Below, piece by piece: positions 48,849 to 60,089 of a DNA stretch of 64,000 nt. Below the pieces are notes generated by a model. That model saw only the letters and a program-made list of their open reading frames with translations, was not told the origin of the DNA and did no database searches. How positions within the stretch are numbered: position 1 is the stretch's first letter; every line of letters begins with the position of its first letter. The stretch is from Biscogniauxia marginata (lineage: Eukaryota > Ascomycota > Sordariomycetes > Xylariales > Xylariaceae), in NCBI GenBank assembly GCA_022695795.1, contig MU404168.1:1-64000 (forward strand). The letters run 5' to 3'. Both the position numbers and the translations under genes were made by a program.

Positions 48849-50348
48849 TCATTGATAGGTGTCAGCCTTAGCCTTAAGATATTTAAGAAGATCTCTCGGG
48901 CCCATCTCCCTCTGCTGTGATTTTGTTGAGCCATCATTCCCCTCCAAGGTCGACATGTTGACGGTGATAGTACCATTCGGCACCTGTCTAGGGCCCACGG
49001 TAACAATGACACCATAGCCCTTAGACGTCGCCTCACGGACTTTTAATGACAAGCTCCGTGGGCTGGTGTCGATGTCTACACTAAATTGGGAAGGGTTCGA
49101 AACAGGCTCATCTGCTGAACCGTCTCTGCCCATGAGGATATCCTGGGCTGATTTTGCCAGTCCTATTACGGGTTCGCTGTCGTTTACTGTGACTATGATA
49201 ACCTGCCTTGGATTCAGCCAAAACGGCCATTTCCCGTCATAATGCTCAATGAGAAGGGCCATTAACCTCTCCACCGAGCCCAGCACGGCCCTGTGAATCA
49301 GCACCGGCGTCACAAGCCCCGACTCTGATAGCTTGTCTGGATCACTTGTGGTTTCTCCTCGCCGCTCCAACTCGGGCGCCGGTGCATGATAACATAGTTC
49401 AAAGCGTTTTGGTAACTGGAAGTCGAGCTGGATTGTTGCCGTTTGGTGCTCCTTGCCATCCGAGTCTCTTAGGATAATGTCGATCTTTGGTCCATAAAAA
49501 GCACCATCCCCTTCGTTCACTGTCCACTCTTGTCCCGATGCATCCAACGCCCCTTTCAGGGCATTCTGGGCACCCTCCCAATCTTCGGCTGATCCAATAT
49601 AATGCTCCACTGGTCGCGTCGACAGAGCCAACCGATAAGGGCCTAATTTGAAGGTTGAATAGACAATGCGAACAAAGTCTAAGGTTTTCCTGATCTCTTC
49701 CTCGATCTGCACTGGTCGACAAAATATATGCCCATCGTCTTGGTGGAATCGTCGTACCCGTGTCAAGCCACTCAAAGCTCCAGAAATCTCGTTCCTGTGG
49801 AGTGGGGAGAAGTCGGCATATCGAATAGGCAGGTCTCGGTAGCTTCGCCGTTGGGATGCGAAGATCAGGCAGTGGCCGGGGCAATTCATCGGTTTCAGGC
49901 CGTATTCGTCTTCCTCGCCGGCTTCGACGCTGTCGCATCGAGAAGGCGAACTACTCGTCACGGTGAACATGTCATCGCTGTAATTCTCCAGATGCCCCGA
50001 CTTCTTCCATAATGCCTTTTTGTAGATGGTGGGTGTGATAACTTCGTCGAATCCGTATCGTGCATATTGTTTTCGCAGGAATTCGACAAGGCGATTGAAG
50101 ATTCGCGCACCGTTAGGCAGCAATAACGGAGAACCCGGGCTGTAGACTGAGGTTGTGAAGAGCTCCTGTTGCAAACCAAGTTGCCGGTGATCGGCTGGTG
50201 GTTTCAATGGAGCTTGGGTTGTCGAGTGGGTGGGAGGATGGGAGGAACAAAATCGGTTGGAGATGGCTCGGGGAGAAGGACGAGGGTTCCGTATTCTAGA
50301 TAGTTTAGTTAGGTTGTGCGGGCGAATACGCGCCCTATTTGTGAGCAT
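48849..50348 (-). CDS. Threonyl-tRNA synthetase, mitochondrial type
   Basis: Class II aminoacyl-tRNA synthetase charging mitochondrial tRNA-Thr. 499 residues from the ATG at 50348, single exon. The N-terminus (MLTNRARIRPHNLTKLSRIR) is Arg-rich without acids, a mitochondrial presequence. It starts directly with the catalytic core and lacks the TGS and editing domains of the cytosolic enzyme, as in yeast Mst1. Core motifs are NGARIFNRLVEFLRKQYARYG (motif 1 region), MNCPGHCLIF, RYADFSPLHRNE, TRVRRFHQDDGHIFC (motif 2) and HRAVLGSVERLMALLIEH (motif 3). The anticodon-binding domain follows, including WLNPRQVIIVTVND. It converges with the bHLH gene, leaving 262 bp between stops. Confidence 0.94.
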   Translation of the reverse strand: MLTNRARIRPHNLTKLSRIRNPRPSPRAISNRFCSSHPPTHSTTQAPLKPPADHRQLGLQQELFTTSVYSPGSPLLLPNGARIFNRLVEFLRKQYARYGFDEVITPTIYKKALWKKSGHLENYSDDMFTVTSSSPSRCDSVEAGEEDEYGLKPMNCPGHCLIFASQRRSYRDLPIRYADFSPLHRNEISGALSGLTRVRRFHQDDGHIFCRPVQIEEEIRKTLDFVRIVYSTFKLGPYRLALSTRPVEHYIGSAEDWEGAQNALKGALDASGQEWTVNEGDGAFYGPKIDIILRDSDGKEHQTATIQLDFQLPKRFELCYHAPAPELERRGETTSDPDKLSESGLVTPVLIHRAVLGSVERLMALLIEHYDGKWPFWLNPRQVIIVTVNDSEPVIGLAKSAQDILMGRDGSADEPVSNPSQFSVDIDTSPRSLSLKVREATSKGYGVIVTVGPRQVPNGTITVNMSTLEGNDGSTKSQQREMGPRDLLKYLKAKADTYQ

Positions 50349-51484
50349 ACCGGCCCAATAGCTCACGATGTGTCAAGGCCAGTGTTCGTTTCTCGGCCGT
50401 GAAGTTAAAAAGCTCCCACCGAGACCAATTAATGAATTTTATCAGAATCACAGGGTTGGAGAAAAGGCGACAGGGGGGTTGTCAGTCTCGGACGTTGGAT
50501 TCTATACCTGAATAGGGTTAGCTCATAAGAATAGGCCGACACAGGGGGCTATAAGGGTTGCTACTGGGGTATAGCGATATATACACCCTAGTATCGGCAT
50601 GTACCTACATGCATACGCATATACCCGCGTATGCAGACCGGGTACGTACCGTTGCAGACCGGAAACCTGACCACGGGCTCCTAGCGGAGCCAGGGTTTGG
50701 TGTGATGTTCCCGTCAGTATGGATTAGGCGCACCTAGTTTATCACTGTAACAGAATCTTGCTTTCCATTCAATTAGGTACCTCCAGTATATAGGTAATCT
50801 AGTAAAATGGTACATAATATAAACGGCGGGAATATGGCAGAGTGGTAGGGTGGTCAATGCATCACCACTAACCTGTATTGGATCCATATAGAGAGCTAGC
50901 GTATCGCTATAACGGATACCTATGCGCTGAGGTCCAGTATCAAATCAAATCAAGACACGACGTGACCGTAAACTCAAAGTCACCTGCCGTATTCACGTCA
51001 TATGCACATATCAATCAAGTCGGGTTAGAAGGTACGAGAGGCACCTAACCTAAACTAATTCCTCAACTGCATCCCAACCCCGATTCTCCACAAGGCTGCA
51101 ACTATCTCCAGCTCTGCCTACGGAATACTGCGCCTAGTATTTCACGCTAGAATTTAGATATATTGGATCGCGTCTGCCAGTGAGTCACCGCGTCTGTGTT
51201 CAATATCGCGAACCTGGAATGCGAGCCTCAACACCTGCAGATCGTTTTCTTGGCGCGGATATATAAACGTCGCACACGCCTCACAGCCATCCGGAGACAC
51301 CCCGAGGTTTGCCACTTCGTTCCCGATTAAAAGCAGTTCCCAGCACAGCCTGAGTGCACCAAAAGGCCATCTTCCGGACCGTCCTGCAACGAAACGAGCT
51401 ACTGCCTTTCCTCGCTCGTGGGAACAACCGGACACCAATGTTATGAGAACTTAGGTTGCGATTCTGCGATCCGATCCAGACAAC
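50349..51484. promoter_or_regulatory. Divergent intergenic region, ThrRS / membrane protein
   Basis: About 1.1 kb holding both promoters. It includes tandem TATACCC/GTATATAC-like words (about 50570-50650) and a 94-codon minus frame (51154-51438) without motif. A tRNA-like A-box word near 50835 lacks a B box. Confidence 0.45.
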
Positions 51485-53200
51485 ATGGCACGGACCAAAC
51501 AGACCATGCTGCCCGTGGACAGCTCCTGGCGGATGGTCGAGGGCGAGAATGACAGCTTCGACACCACCATCGTGCAGGACCCCTTGGAGGAAGAATTTAT
51601 CACGTCCAGTGGTCAGTCGCAGCTATCTTCGTCGACTCAGCCATTTGGATCGCAAGACAGCATCAGCGACTTCGCAAACAAGGCCGATGAGGATCAGGTG
51701 ATCTTGCGCGCTCCATTTCAGCCGTCGATATCCACGAGGCACGCATCCGGCGACAAAGACCGCACCCCTGTGCCCGAGTTCTTTATGCCCTCGGTCGATG
51801 TCAACGCCCCCCGCCGCGGCAGCACTCGATCATCCAGGACTATTGGTCCTACTACAAATGAACCACAGCAGGTGAGGAGAAGAGCATATCGTCAAGATTC
51901 CTTCGACAGCAGCCCGACAAAAAGGTACTACGCCACTCAAGCTTCTAAAAAGGGTTACGAATCCGATGATTCCGTCCAGAGACCAACCCTCTCCCAACGA
52001 CTCTCGGCCTCACTGCCTGAACTCTTATTCGATTCTGCTGCTTGGGTTTTCTCCATCGTCGGAATGGCTCTCAGGTGGGCAAAATGGCCACTGGCCATTG
52101 TCTTGGCCGTCTACATGACCATCGGTGCCGGGATGATAGCCAAGAACATGATCACGCAGTCTATCTCGTCGTCATTGTCTCCCATATGTCGCCTACCCGG
52201 CATTTCCCTAATCGAACTTCCATTTTGTCCGGACGTGCCACCCATCCGAGGCGGAAATGGCAGTCCGCCTGTCGAGTTCGACGAGCTCATGAACGTTCAA
52301 TCGCAATTCGAGAAAGTCCTTGAGGACTCTGCTCAAGGCGTTTCGTTGCCGATGGAGATGAAACGTTCTGAAGCTTCTGTACGTGACCTGCGCACTATGG
52401 TCAAATACAGCGACCTGCCGGCGCGTGACGAGCTAGTATATGAGTTCGACGGTTATATCGACACCGTGCGCACCATCTCCAATGATCTGCAATCCTTCAA
52501 CACCCATGTCGGTAGCGCAGTTGATAGTGTGATCAGCATCAACCGATGGACGTCGCGGTATATTGACTCGATAGCCGCAAACCGCGACGCGAACGATAAT
52601 CTTCTCTCGAGGGGCATCGAGTGGCTCTTTACGCCCTTCCAGCCTTCTATCTTCGACGAGCGTATTCTCCTGGACAAGTACATTGAGCATACGGCGCTCG
52701 TTTCGGACAAGATCGCCAACCTCATCATAGAAGCACAGGCAACGTTACGACTACTCTCCCAGGCGGAAAATAACCTTGAGCTTATCAACGATCATGTCGT
52801 ACGGAGCGGCAACGCGGTTAAGGAGAAGCGCAGCGAGGTGTTCTGGAACATCTGGACGCTCGTCGGCGCTAACAACCGCCGGCTGCATAACCTCAAGGCG
52901 CAGCTCTCGCTACTGCACCAAGTCGAGATTCAGCGGAGCTCCGCTGTTGACCAACTTGTCAGCCTTGTCCACGACCTCGGTGACATCCAGACGAAGCTGA
53001 GCGACCTACGAGACCGCGTCGCTGCCCCCGAGTTATTAGGCGACCGCACTAACATCCCGCTCAGCGTTCACATAGAAACTATCAACGCCGGAGTGGAACG
53101 GCTCGAGGCGGCGAGGAGCCGGATTCGAGCCGAGGAAAACGAGAGGTTGCAGCGAGCGCTGTCGAGGGCAAGGGAAGAAGACAGGCTGATCGACGGCTAA
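51485..53200 (+). CDS. Single-pass membrane coiled-coil protein, unknown function
   Basis: 571 residues in one exon; I cannot name the family. The first residues MARTKQT equal the start of histone H3. Residues 1-180 are polar, Ser/Arg-rich and probably disordered, with many SP/TP and RRxS sites. One or two hydrophobic segments lie at about 178-215 (LLFDSAAWVFSIVGMAL and WPLAIVLAVYMTIGAGMIA). The remaining 350 residues are mostly helical with heptad-like patterns (NLKAQLSLLHQVEIQ, LSDLRDRV, ARSRIRAEENERLQRALSR). Disordered N-terminus, membrane span and long coiled coil would fit a nuclear-envelope or ER tether; that is inference only. It is divergent from the ThrRS gene and codon use looks normal. 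Confidence 0.85.
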   Translation: MARTKQTMLPVDSSWRMVEGENDSFDTTIVQDPLEEEFITSSGQSQLSSSTQPFGSQDSISDFANKADEDQVILRAPFQPSISTRHASGDKDRTPVPEFFMPSVDVNAPRRGSTRSSRTIGPTTNEPQQVRRRAYRQDSFDSSPTKRYYATQASKKGYESDDSVQRPTLSQRLSASLPELLFDSAAWVFSIVGMALRWAKWPLAIVLAVYMTIGAGMIAKNMITQSISSSLSPICRLPGISLIELPFCPDVPPIRGGNGSPPVEFDELMNVQSQFEKVLEDSAQGVSLPMEMKRSEASVRDLRTMVKYSDLPARDELVYEFDGYIDTVRTISNDLQSFNTHVGSAVDSVISINRWTSRYIDSIAANRDANDNLLSRGIEWLFTPFQPSIFDERILLDKYIEHTALVSDKIANLIIEAQATLRLLSQAENNLELINDHVVRSGNAVKEKRSEVFWNIWTLVGANNRRLHNLKAQLSLLHQVEIQRSSAVDQLVSLVHDLGDIQTKLSDLRDRVAAPELLGDRTNIPLSVHIETINAGVERLEAARSRIRAEENERLQRALSRAREEDRLIDG

Positions 53201-54290
53201 ACTCATCAGTCGAGCATGGAAATCTTTCCGACAATTTGCACTTGGGAGGGTTGCCTATCAAGTATTATTATCACTTACCTAAGAAGAGAGAGGCGTTTCT
53301 AGGAGTTAAGAGTTTGGAATAGGAATGACTTGGTATCATGTGGGTCTCCATGGAAGATGTATTTGTTAGCAACTAGCCTACTCTAGCATGAATGGCCAAG
53401 TAGTTCAGATATGTGTGTGGGAGCAAATACCACAATACGTACTCCTTACGTGTTTTCCAAGTGATCTTACGCGTCTGTAAAGAACTGATACTAACCACAG
53501 CCGTATGCATGCATATGGATCCTTTACCGTACGTGTGGAAATGTAAGAATGCGACAGTGATAAGTCATGACGGCTACTTGTCAGTCGATTCAAGCACCTT
53601 CCCCGTCGATGTTTCTACCGGGACTTAAATTGCGAGTTTTAAGCAAGTCATCGTCATGCATATAAACACGTTAAAATGGAGCACAAAACTAACTTTGAAA
53701 GATGATACTTTCAGGCTTACCCGTGTGACTTGTAAACAACATGGAGTTTCTATTTATAGCATGGCTGTAGCACGGTAAACCAAGGCTCTATCCAGGGCTT
53801 TTCTTCTAGGAATACCCCCGTCCATTCTTTTCTATTTTCAAATACCTTTTTCCCACCCCGGTCTATTTTAGTTAGGCTCGTCGGCCCCCGGGTTACAAGG
53901 AGAGACTTTCGGTTTCTTGCTTGATTGTAAGCCAGACTCTTAATGTTCAACTACTTGCTGTTTCAAACGAGCCTGTTAGTTGCATGAGCATCTTCAATGT
54001 CTCACAGTAGCATATCGTAAGCACGGATAGTTATTTGGCTATTAGATGTATTCATTGCCATCTCTTATAACACGCTCAGGACCACAATCAACGTATCTTT
54101 CCTTCTTCTATCGTGTTTGCTAAGAAAAGGCCCTGACCTTCATTCGTTTAATATCACCTTTTCCATAAGAAACATACGGGTAAAAGCAGCGAGACAAGTT
54201 ACTATTCTCTCATACAACCGTGGCGACATACTTAAACGGCTCTACGAGAGCAATGTAAACTATGGTATAGAAATGACCGGATAGCAACTA
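53201..54290. other. Intergenic, nothing recognised
   Basis: 3' flank of the membrane protein and lead-in to the second AT island. Only 60-70-codon frames without motifs are present. Confidence 0.5.
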
Positions 54291-55620
54291 AGTAGAGATA
54301 ATAAATACAATGTTATAATACAGGCATAAGATAACTAAGTATAATAATATGATTAATATATATCACGTAATCTACCATTTAGAATTTAATAATATTAATA
54401 ATATTATATCGAATTTCTAATAACATGGCTATATTACAACTTTTTCTTTTATAATAATATATTATATTTAACATTTATAATAAAATAGTGATATAATTTT
54501 AATAAATACTTTAAATTCCCTTTGAAAATACTCTTATTAGCGAAATACAATGTAATAAAAGTATTAAATAATACTTTTAAATAATTTATCAATTTTATAA
54601 TAATTAATTTCTTTATATAAAATTAAAATTAAATGATTTCTTATTAATATTAAGGTTTTTATTATATTTTTAATTTTTAATTTTTAATATTAATTATAAT
54701 TATTTTTAACCTTTTTAACCGTTTTTAATAATTTTTATAAATATGTTTTAATTAAACCTTATAAAAAAGATATATTTTCTTATATATGTTTATTTATTAA
54801 AGTTTATTATATTAACATCTTATTTTAATAACTTATAATATTTTAAATTTAATAAAAAATAAAAGTGGTTATTTTAAAAATATAAATAACTTTTTAAAAG
54901 TGTTATAAAGTGATTAATCACTTATATATAACAAAATAAAAGCCTTAAATTTCATTTTTATAAGTGAAATTACTAACATTTTAAAGTTATTAATATAACG
55001 ACTATAAAACATAATTATAATAAAAAGAATTACTTAAATTTTTATTAAAAAATAATATTTAATTTAAGAAAACTAAGTTTATAATAATTTATTTTATAAT
55101 TTAAATAACAAAGTTTAAAATAACGTGTCTCATAAACAAGTGGGTTATATAAACGAGTGGGCCACTCGATTTCTTATATAAAATCGACTTTTTCAAAAAT
55201 TCATAACTTTGCGCGTAAAAATCGTAAAAATCTCGGACCTTTTCTTTTAGTTATATAATTATACGGTTTAATTAAAAGTAAAATCGGAAAAAATAAAAAT
55301 GAAATATATAAAGAAATACATAAAAAGGTTTATACGTTTTATTTTAATTTTAGTTTTTACGCGTTTTCTTTTTATATTTATTAATATTAATTTTTTGAAT
55401 TTTATTTTAATTAAACTATATAGTTATATAACTAGAAAAAAAGGTTCGAGACTTTTCCGATTTTTGCGTGTAAAGTTATGAATTTTTGAAAAAGTCGATT
55501 TTATATAAGAAACCATTTCGTTCGCGAGCTTGTTTCGTTCACTCGCTTATATGGTACGTTATTAGTTTAATATATATTATATTAATTATATATATAGTTA
55601 CGAATTATACCATCATATTA
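54290..55620. other. Second AT-rich island
   Basis: Very AT-rich block with abrupt edges. It includes the second foldback repeat. The left part (54290-55120) shows no readable coding remnant; it contains short duplications of TTTTTAATTTTTAA type near 54665-54690. Confidence 0.85.
55121..55561. mobile_element. Palindromic MITE-like element, copy 2
   Basis: A 441-bp unit with ends TAACGTGTC and GGTACGTTA. It has the same arms and interior as 22004-22445, including the TTTCTTATATAAAATCGACT block in both orientations and a matching central segment. TA flanks both sides. A 60-codon ATG frame at 55299-55481 aligns with the frame of copy 1 only because the nucleotides align. Confidence 0.8.
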
Positions 55621-57215
55621 ATTACTTATTAACCTTAACTAATTAAGTCTAGTATAGGTAGGTCTTATGACACTTAAGCTTTGACTACCTAATATGTAAC
55701 TAATAGATATCATGTCTATGTTCTAGCGAACTCTTTTTCAGGGGTAATCCAAGCGTCATTGTCTCAATAATTAAAAATTCCAATATAAGATAAATGGCCA
55801 AGGTAAGGCTAAGTTACCTTTTGGACTAAGCCACAAATAACACGCTTAATGAACTCAGGTTGCTCAAGGTAATTACTACACCTCCCTTGCATCACACAAT
55901 GCATGCAGGCCATGATCGTTCAACATCTTCCGATAATTCTCTATTAGTCAAAATGTAAATGAGAAATGTTTTTTTGTTTTTTTTGATAGCCTAATAACAA
56001 GTTTCACGAAATCCGTTATTGACTAGGTAGGTAGTCTTATAAGAAACTGATAGGAGATGCTGGGAGAATCCATCACTCGAGTATTATTGCTAAGAACTCC
56101 TCGTTAGCAAGTGGACTACCAGTGGACTCGAACCATATGAGATTCCGCGGGCTCGACAAGTAGAGCTGAATTTACGAGGTTCCTCGTCTCATATTCCGAC
56201 CCTGTCAGCTCAAAATCTGCCTTCGTCAGATTCTCAGCGATAGTGAGCCCTTCTCGACAGGTGGAAATGAGTCGTGGGGACCTTTCGGGAAAGACCAGGC
56301 TTTGGCGGATAGAATTTAGTAATGCAGCAAGGTCACAGATTCTCTAGTACATTCGAACAGTAGAATTCATGCTTGTCACCACGGAGTCATCCGCTGGCCT
56401 TATGCTTCATGGGCGGATTGGAGGGCAACGCGTTTCTTTGGGACTGACGCTGTGCCGATAGTTTCCAGTTTCTCACCCAGAACTATTGATCGCTGCCTCA
56501 AGACATAAATCCCCCAGTCTTGCCATTTGTAGCCAACTTCACTTCTCGTCATACGGGGTTATGTCGCACATGTTCACATGGGTAATACGTATATCCCGCA
56601 GCTGGTTGTATGGATGGATATAATTTATGAATGTATAATCCAAGATCCTAGGAACGAATATCTATCGGTGACTTTGTAAACCACCTGGTGGTCCGAGATC
56701 ATCTCGACCAAGTATTTATATAGCTAGCTTCTCCCAGCTTTAGGCCGCCTGGAGATGGATCTTCCCTCCCATCCACTCCTTTGCACCCGTATCTGCTCTT
56801 GTACGCGTGTCCGTGTGAGTGACACCCATCACCGTCGTAATTTGTGGGATTGGTGGACAAAACCGACAAGAATGCAAGATGCGACAATAAAAAAGGGAGG
56901 CAACAAGGCTGCCTTACCCAAACAACTGTATGGGTCCGAAAGGGGAGAAGGTATCCTTCGTCTGCCTTCCCCTGTCTTTCCAGAATCCTAGGTCTAACCT
57001 AGAAAGAGTAGGTCCAGCAGTCAGGACCCATCGTGTTTGACTTCGTGAATTTACATGTTGGACGCTCGACATAGGAAACAAGGTCGAACATATGCTGTTA
57101 TATCTTGGCGAGTCTAGCTAAAGCACAGCTATTAGGAATAGTTAGTTTGAGGCAGAGGGGGGGGGACCTTTCGGGAGGATGGGGTTGGGGTTAAGGGTAG
57201 ACTAACGATGCTTTC
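55562..57215. other. Intergenic, nothing recognised
   Basis: GC-normal DNA. A TCGAACC/GGTTCGA word at about 56129 and a short complementary CCTCGT/ACGAGG pair were tested as a tRNA and do not fold as one. No gene is called. Confidence 0.45.
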
Positions 57216-57554
57216 TTATAGGAGGTATGATACCCTGATTATATCGCTGTATACTTTAGCGAAAAAAACGGGACCGGGTTGCCCTAGTCTCTTAATATAG
57301 ACCTCCACACAGATACGATATTGTCCTCGACTTGGAAACGTGACCTCGACAGTTTGACTTGTTTCCTGTGTCCCATACCATATGAGATCGTGATCCTCGC
57401 TCTTGTTCATATTTTTGTCCGTGCCGGTCACAACGATGCTATAGATCGAAGAGAAAGCGTCTTCTCGAGAAAACTCAACATCGATTTCGACTTCCAAAAT
57501 TTCCCCCTTTTTAACCTTCTCTTTCAACGGCACACACCTGACGCTTCCACTCAT
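57216..57554 (-). CDS. Small hypothetical protein, beta-rich
   Basis: 112 residues from the ATG at 57554 (MSGSVRCVPLKEKVKKGE). The frame stays open upstream to 57662, but no earlier ATG is present there and a polypyrimidine-CAG at about 57630 suggests UTR or an intron end. Alternating hydrophobic residues (ILEVEIDVEF, IYSIVVTGTD, SQTVEVTFPS, YRICVEVYIK) suggest an all-beta fold such as an Ig or C2-like sandwich. There is no signal peptide or membrane span. Family not recognised; coding status is moderately likely. Confidence 0.5.
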   Translation of the reverse strand: MSGSVRCVPLKEKVKKGEILEVEIDVEFSREDAFSSIYSIVVTGTDKNMNKSEDHDLIWYGTQETSQTVEVTFPSRGQYRICVEVYIKRLGQPGPVFFAKVYSDIIRVSYLL

Positions 57555-59397
57555 TTTGCAGTACCGGGTTATCGGCTCTTTTGTATCGTAGGATTCTGAA
57601 GAGCGGTAGGGTGTATTGGTTGCTATTCTGGAAGAGAAAAAGAGAGAAACTCTAGGGGACACCGTTGAACCTATTGCTCTTATATATGTCTATGTAGCGT
57701 GGCTATGTTGGCCGTGTTACCGTGTCTAATCTTATCGGTGTTCAAAACCTCTGACTCGAAGCCTGTTAGTTCTCTCTCTCTTTTTTTCCCCTTCTCATGA
57801 TCACTACCTGTTACATCCGTTTTTAACCCTTTTTTAGCCCCCGAGCATTCTATGGAGGGATGCGGCATCATGCACCAGCACGGACAGGCCATATTGTGGA
57901 CGGCATCAAAGTTTCACATAGAGATAACATATGTTGGTGCCAGTGCGAGGTGACCCAGTGACCTCACATTCGCCTCAGGCTTCTTTGAGTCGGAGACTTT
58001 CTATTGGTCCAACAGAGACATGAAGAACTGCCAACATAACATGTGTAACCAGGGAAGAAAATGCTATGTGAAAACAAGTGAGTGAACCGTCATTAGTTCT
58101 GTGATACTCTAACCTGAGACGGTTTATAACTGATTCGGCATTGGTAAATGTGCTTTAGAACAATAACAACAAAATAATTGGAATATGATAATTCCTCATT
58201 GGGAAAGTTATAAGGTCTTATTTATAATACCAGGGGTTATATTTAAAAGAATAAATTAATAGGTACAATATAAGTATATATTACTTTAAAGGATAAAAAG
58301 TTTAATATATAAATAACTTTACATTTTAAGTTATTATAATTTTAGTTTTTTATATAATAAGGTATTATTTATTTAATATTATAATAAATTTTTATTTTAT
58401 TTTATTAAAAATATTAAAAAAATAATTTAATAATTTAATTTATTATTATATTAAAACTTTATAACTTTATTTAAAATTAAAATAAGCTTTTTATTTAATT
58501 ATAATAATTAATATAAAAGGTAATTTAAATTTTTATATTAAAATAATTAATTGTTATAATTATATATACCTGTTAAACTTGAACTATTAAGCAGCCTCTC
58601 ACATGACAAGTGCCGCACAGACCACTCCGAGCCCACACAAACTTTAAGAATAAAAAAAAAATTTCATTGCTGCCCCCTCCTCCATCTTCCGTGCTCATTC
58701 ACATTTATCTTCTTTCTGCATAGCATGCGTTCATTCCTTCTTGAAGAAAAAAAACCCCAAGAAGAGACATCCCCGCCATATCAAACGACGGTTTTACCAA
58801 AGATGAAATCATTTAGAGAAAGCCAAACGGTCAAGAGGGTAGAATGAACTTCATTAGTGCATGTGGGAATCGAAACGCTACCTCGAAACCGTGCTACATC
58901 GAACATAACAGCAACAGCGCCACACCAAGCATCTGACGACCAAACGACCCCAAAGAAAAAAAACCTGTTAGTCTAGTACCCAATGATGTCTCCCAGTCCG
59001 CTCGATTATACAGTAGCAACCCCCCGACAAGCCTTGTGCCGAGCCATCCTCCTCCGACCGCCTAGTCAGAGTTAAGCCCAACACCGTCTATTAGCAAAAC
59101 AAGAGATCCAAGCACGACGAAAATGCAGGGTGTCATTCTTGTGGGGACAGGTAGGTGAAGACGAAGGATGCAAATCTAACGAGATTACGTCCCGGAATGC
59201 AGCTCTCGGACGATGCAGAAGAAGATAAACTTCCCACCGATGTGCAGGGTAATACGTTCCGCAAGCCTCAACGAGGGGTCGATGGAAATACGATGGGAAA
59301 GGAATGTACAAAGTAAGTATAGTAACAAAGGAACGGATGCAGTCAAGACGCAACGAAGCCGACCGCATAGAATCGGGTTGAACCCAAGAGCCACTGG
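57555..59397. other. Intergenic with small AT-rich patch
   Basis: Contains a third, smaller AT block (about 58180-58570) without recognisable repeat ends. The remainder is UTR-like sequence of the downstream minus-strand gene and holds no supported gene. Confidence 0.5.
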
Positions 59398-60089
59398 CTA
59401 TACAAGTTCAAAGCCGTCGTCCTCGATGATCTCCGGTTCTTCCGCGACGGACGCATTGTTCTTGCCGCGTCGAAGGTTTCGCCGAGCCTTTCGGCCCTTG
59501 AGCGCATCTCCGTTGTTGTCCAATATTTCGTACTCTTTTTCGACAAACTTCTCTGTCTCTTTCGGGTTCGACTTTACGAATATGTCAAGCGACAACGGCT
59601 TGCCCGGAGTGTCGGCTCTATCAAAGCTGTATAGTATGTTATCCGACGCGCTTAGCTTTCGCCGATTCTGAGGGGAGGACATGAGATCGTGGAGTGACCG
59701 CGAGGTGTAGGAAGTGTCCTGCAACTCGGCCAAAGCCTCGACCTTGGCGCGTGAATGGTTCTGTGGCATATCATGTCGGATCCTTGCATTTCCTCGTGGT
59801 TTGACGATGTTCTGTGTTGGCAAGCGGTACGAACTGCTCTTGTCAGAGATGCCTCGAGTGATGATTTCAAGTGAAGAACCAAGCTCATGATAACTTACTA
59901 CGCGAGCGGCTCCGGCCGGATCTTCTCGCGCTGGCTATCGCTGCCAGTCAGGATGGTATCCGGCTCATGCCAAAGGTACTTGCACCCGGCCGAGGGTCGG
60001 CTTCCCCGTGACCACTTCTCTTTGTGGTCCTTGATGCGCTTCGAATCCTGAGCGAAGCTTCGGAGGTCTCGAGCCTGGTCAAAAGCCAT
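59398..60089 (-). CDS. Hypothetical protein, two exons, charged C-terminus
   Basis: 209 residues from exons 59899-60089 and 59398-59836, linked by a 62-nt phase-2 intron (GTAAGT donor) that joins EPLA to YSSYRLPTQN. The start MAFDQARDLRSFAQDSKRIK is an amphipathic helix. The middle contains LHDLMSSPQNRRKLSASDNI. The C-terminus has a basic patch GRKARRNLRRGK followed by acidic EEPEIIEDDGFELV. No membrane segment or known domain. Basic then acidic tail hints at a nucleic-acid or assembly role, which is speculation. Preceding sequence (to 60365) is open but looks like 5' UTR. Confidence 0.6.

Noticed and set aside
50826..50890. tRNA-like GGCAGAGTGG word
   Set aside because: No B box downstream and no acceptor stem.
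56090..56175. Minus-strand tRNA candidate with GGTTCGAGTCC word
   Set aside because: T-arm pairs only 3 of 5, the CCTCGT/ACGAGG stem lies at the wrong distance, and no D arm or anticodon arm forms.
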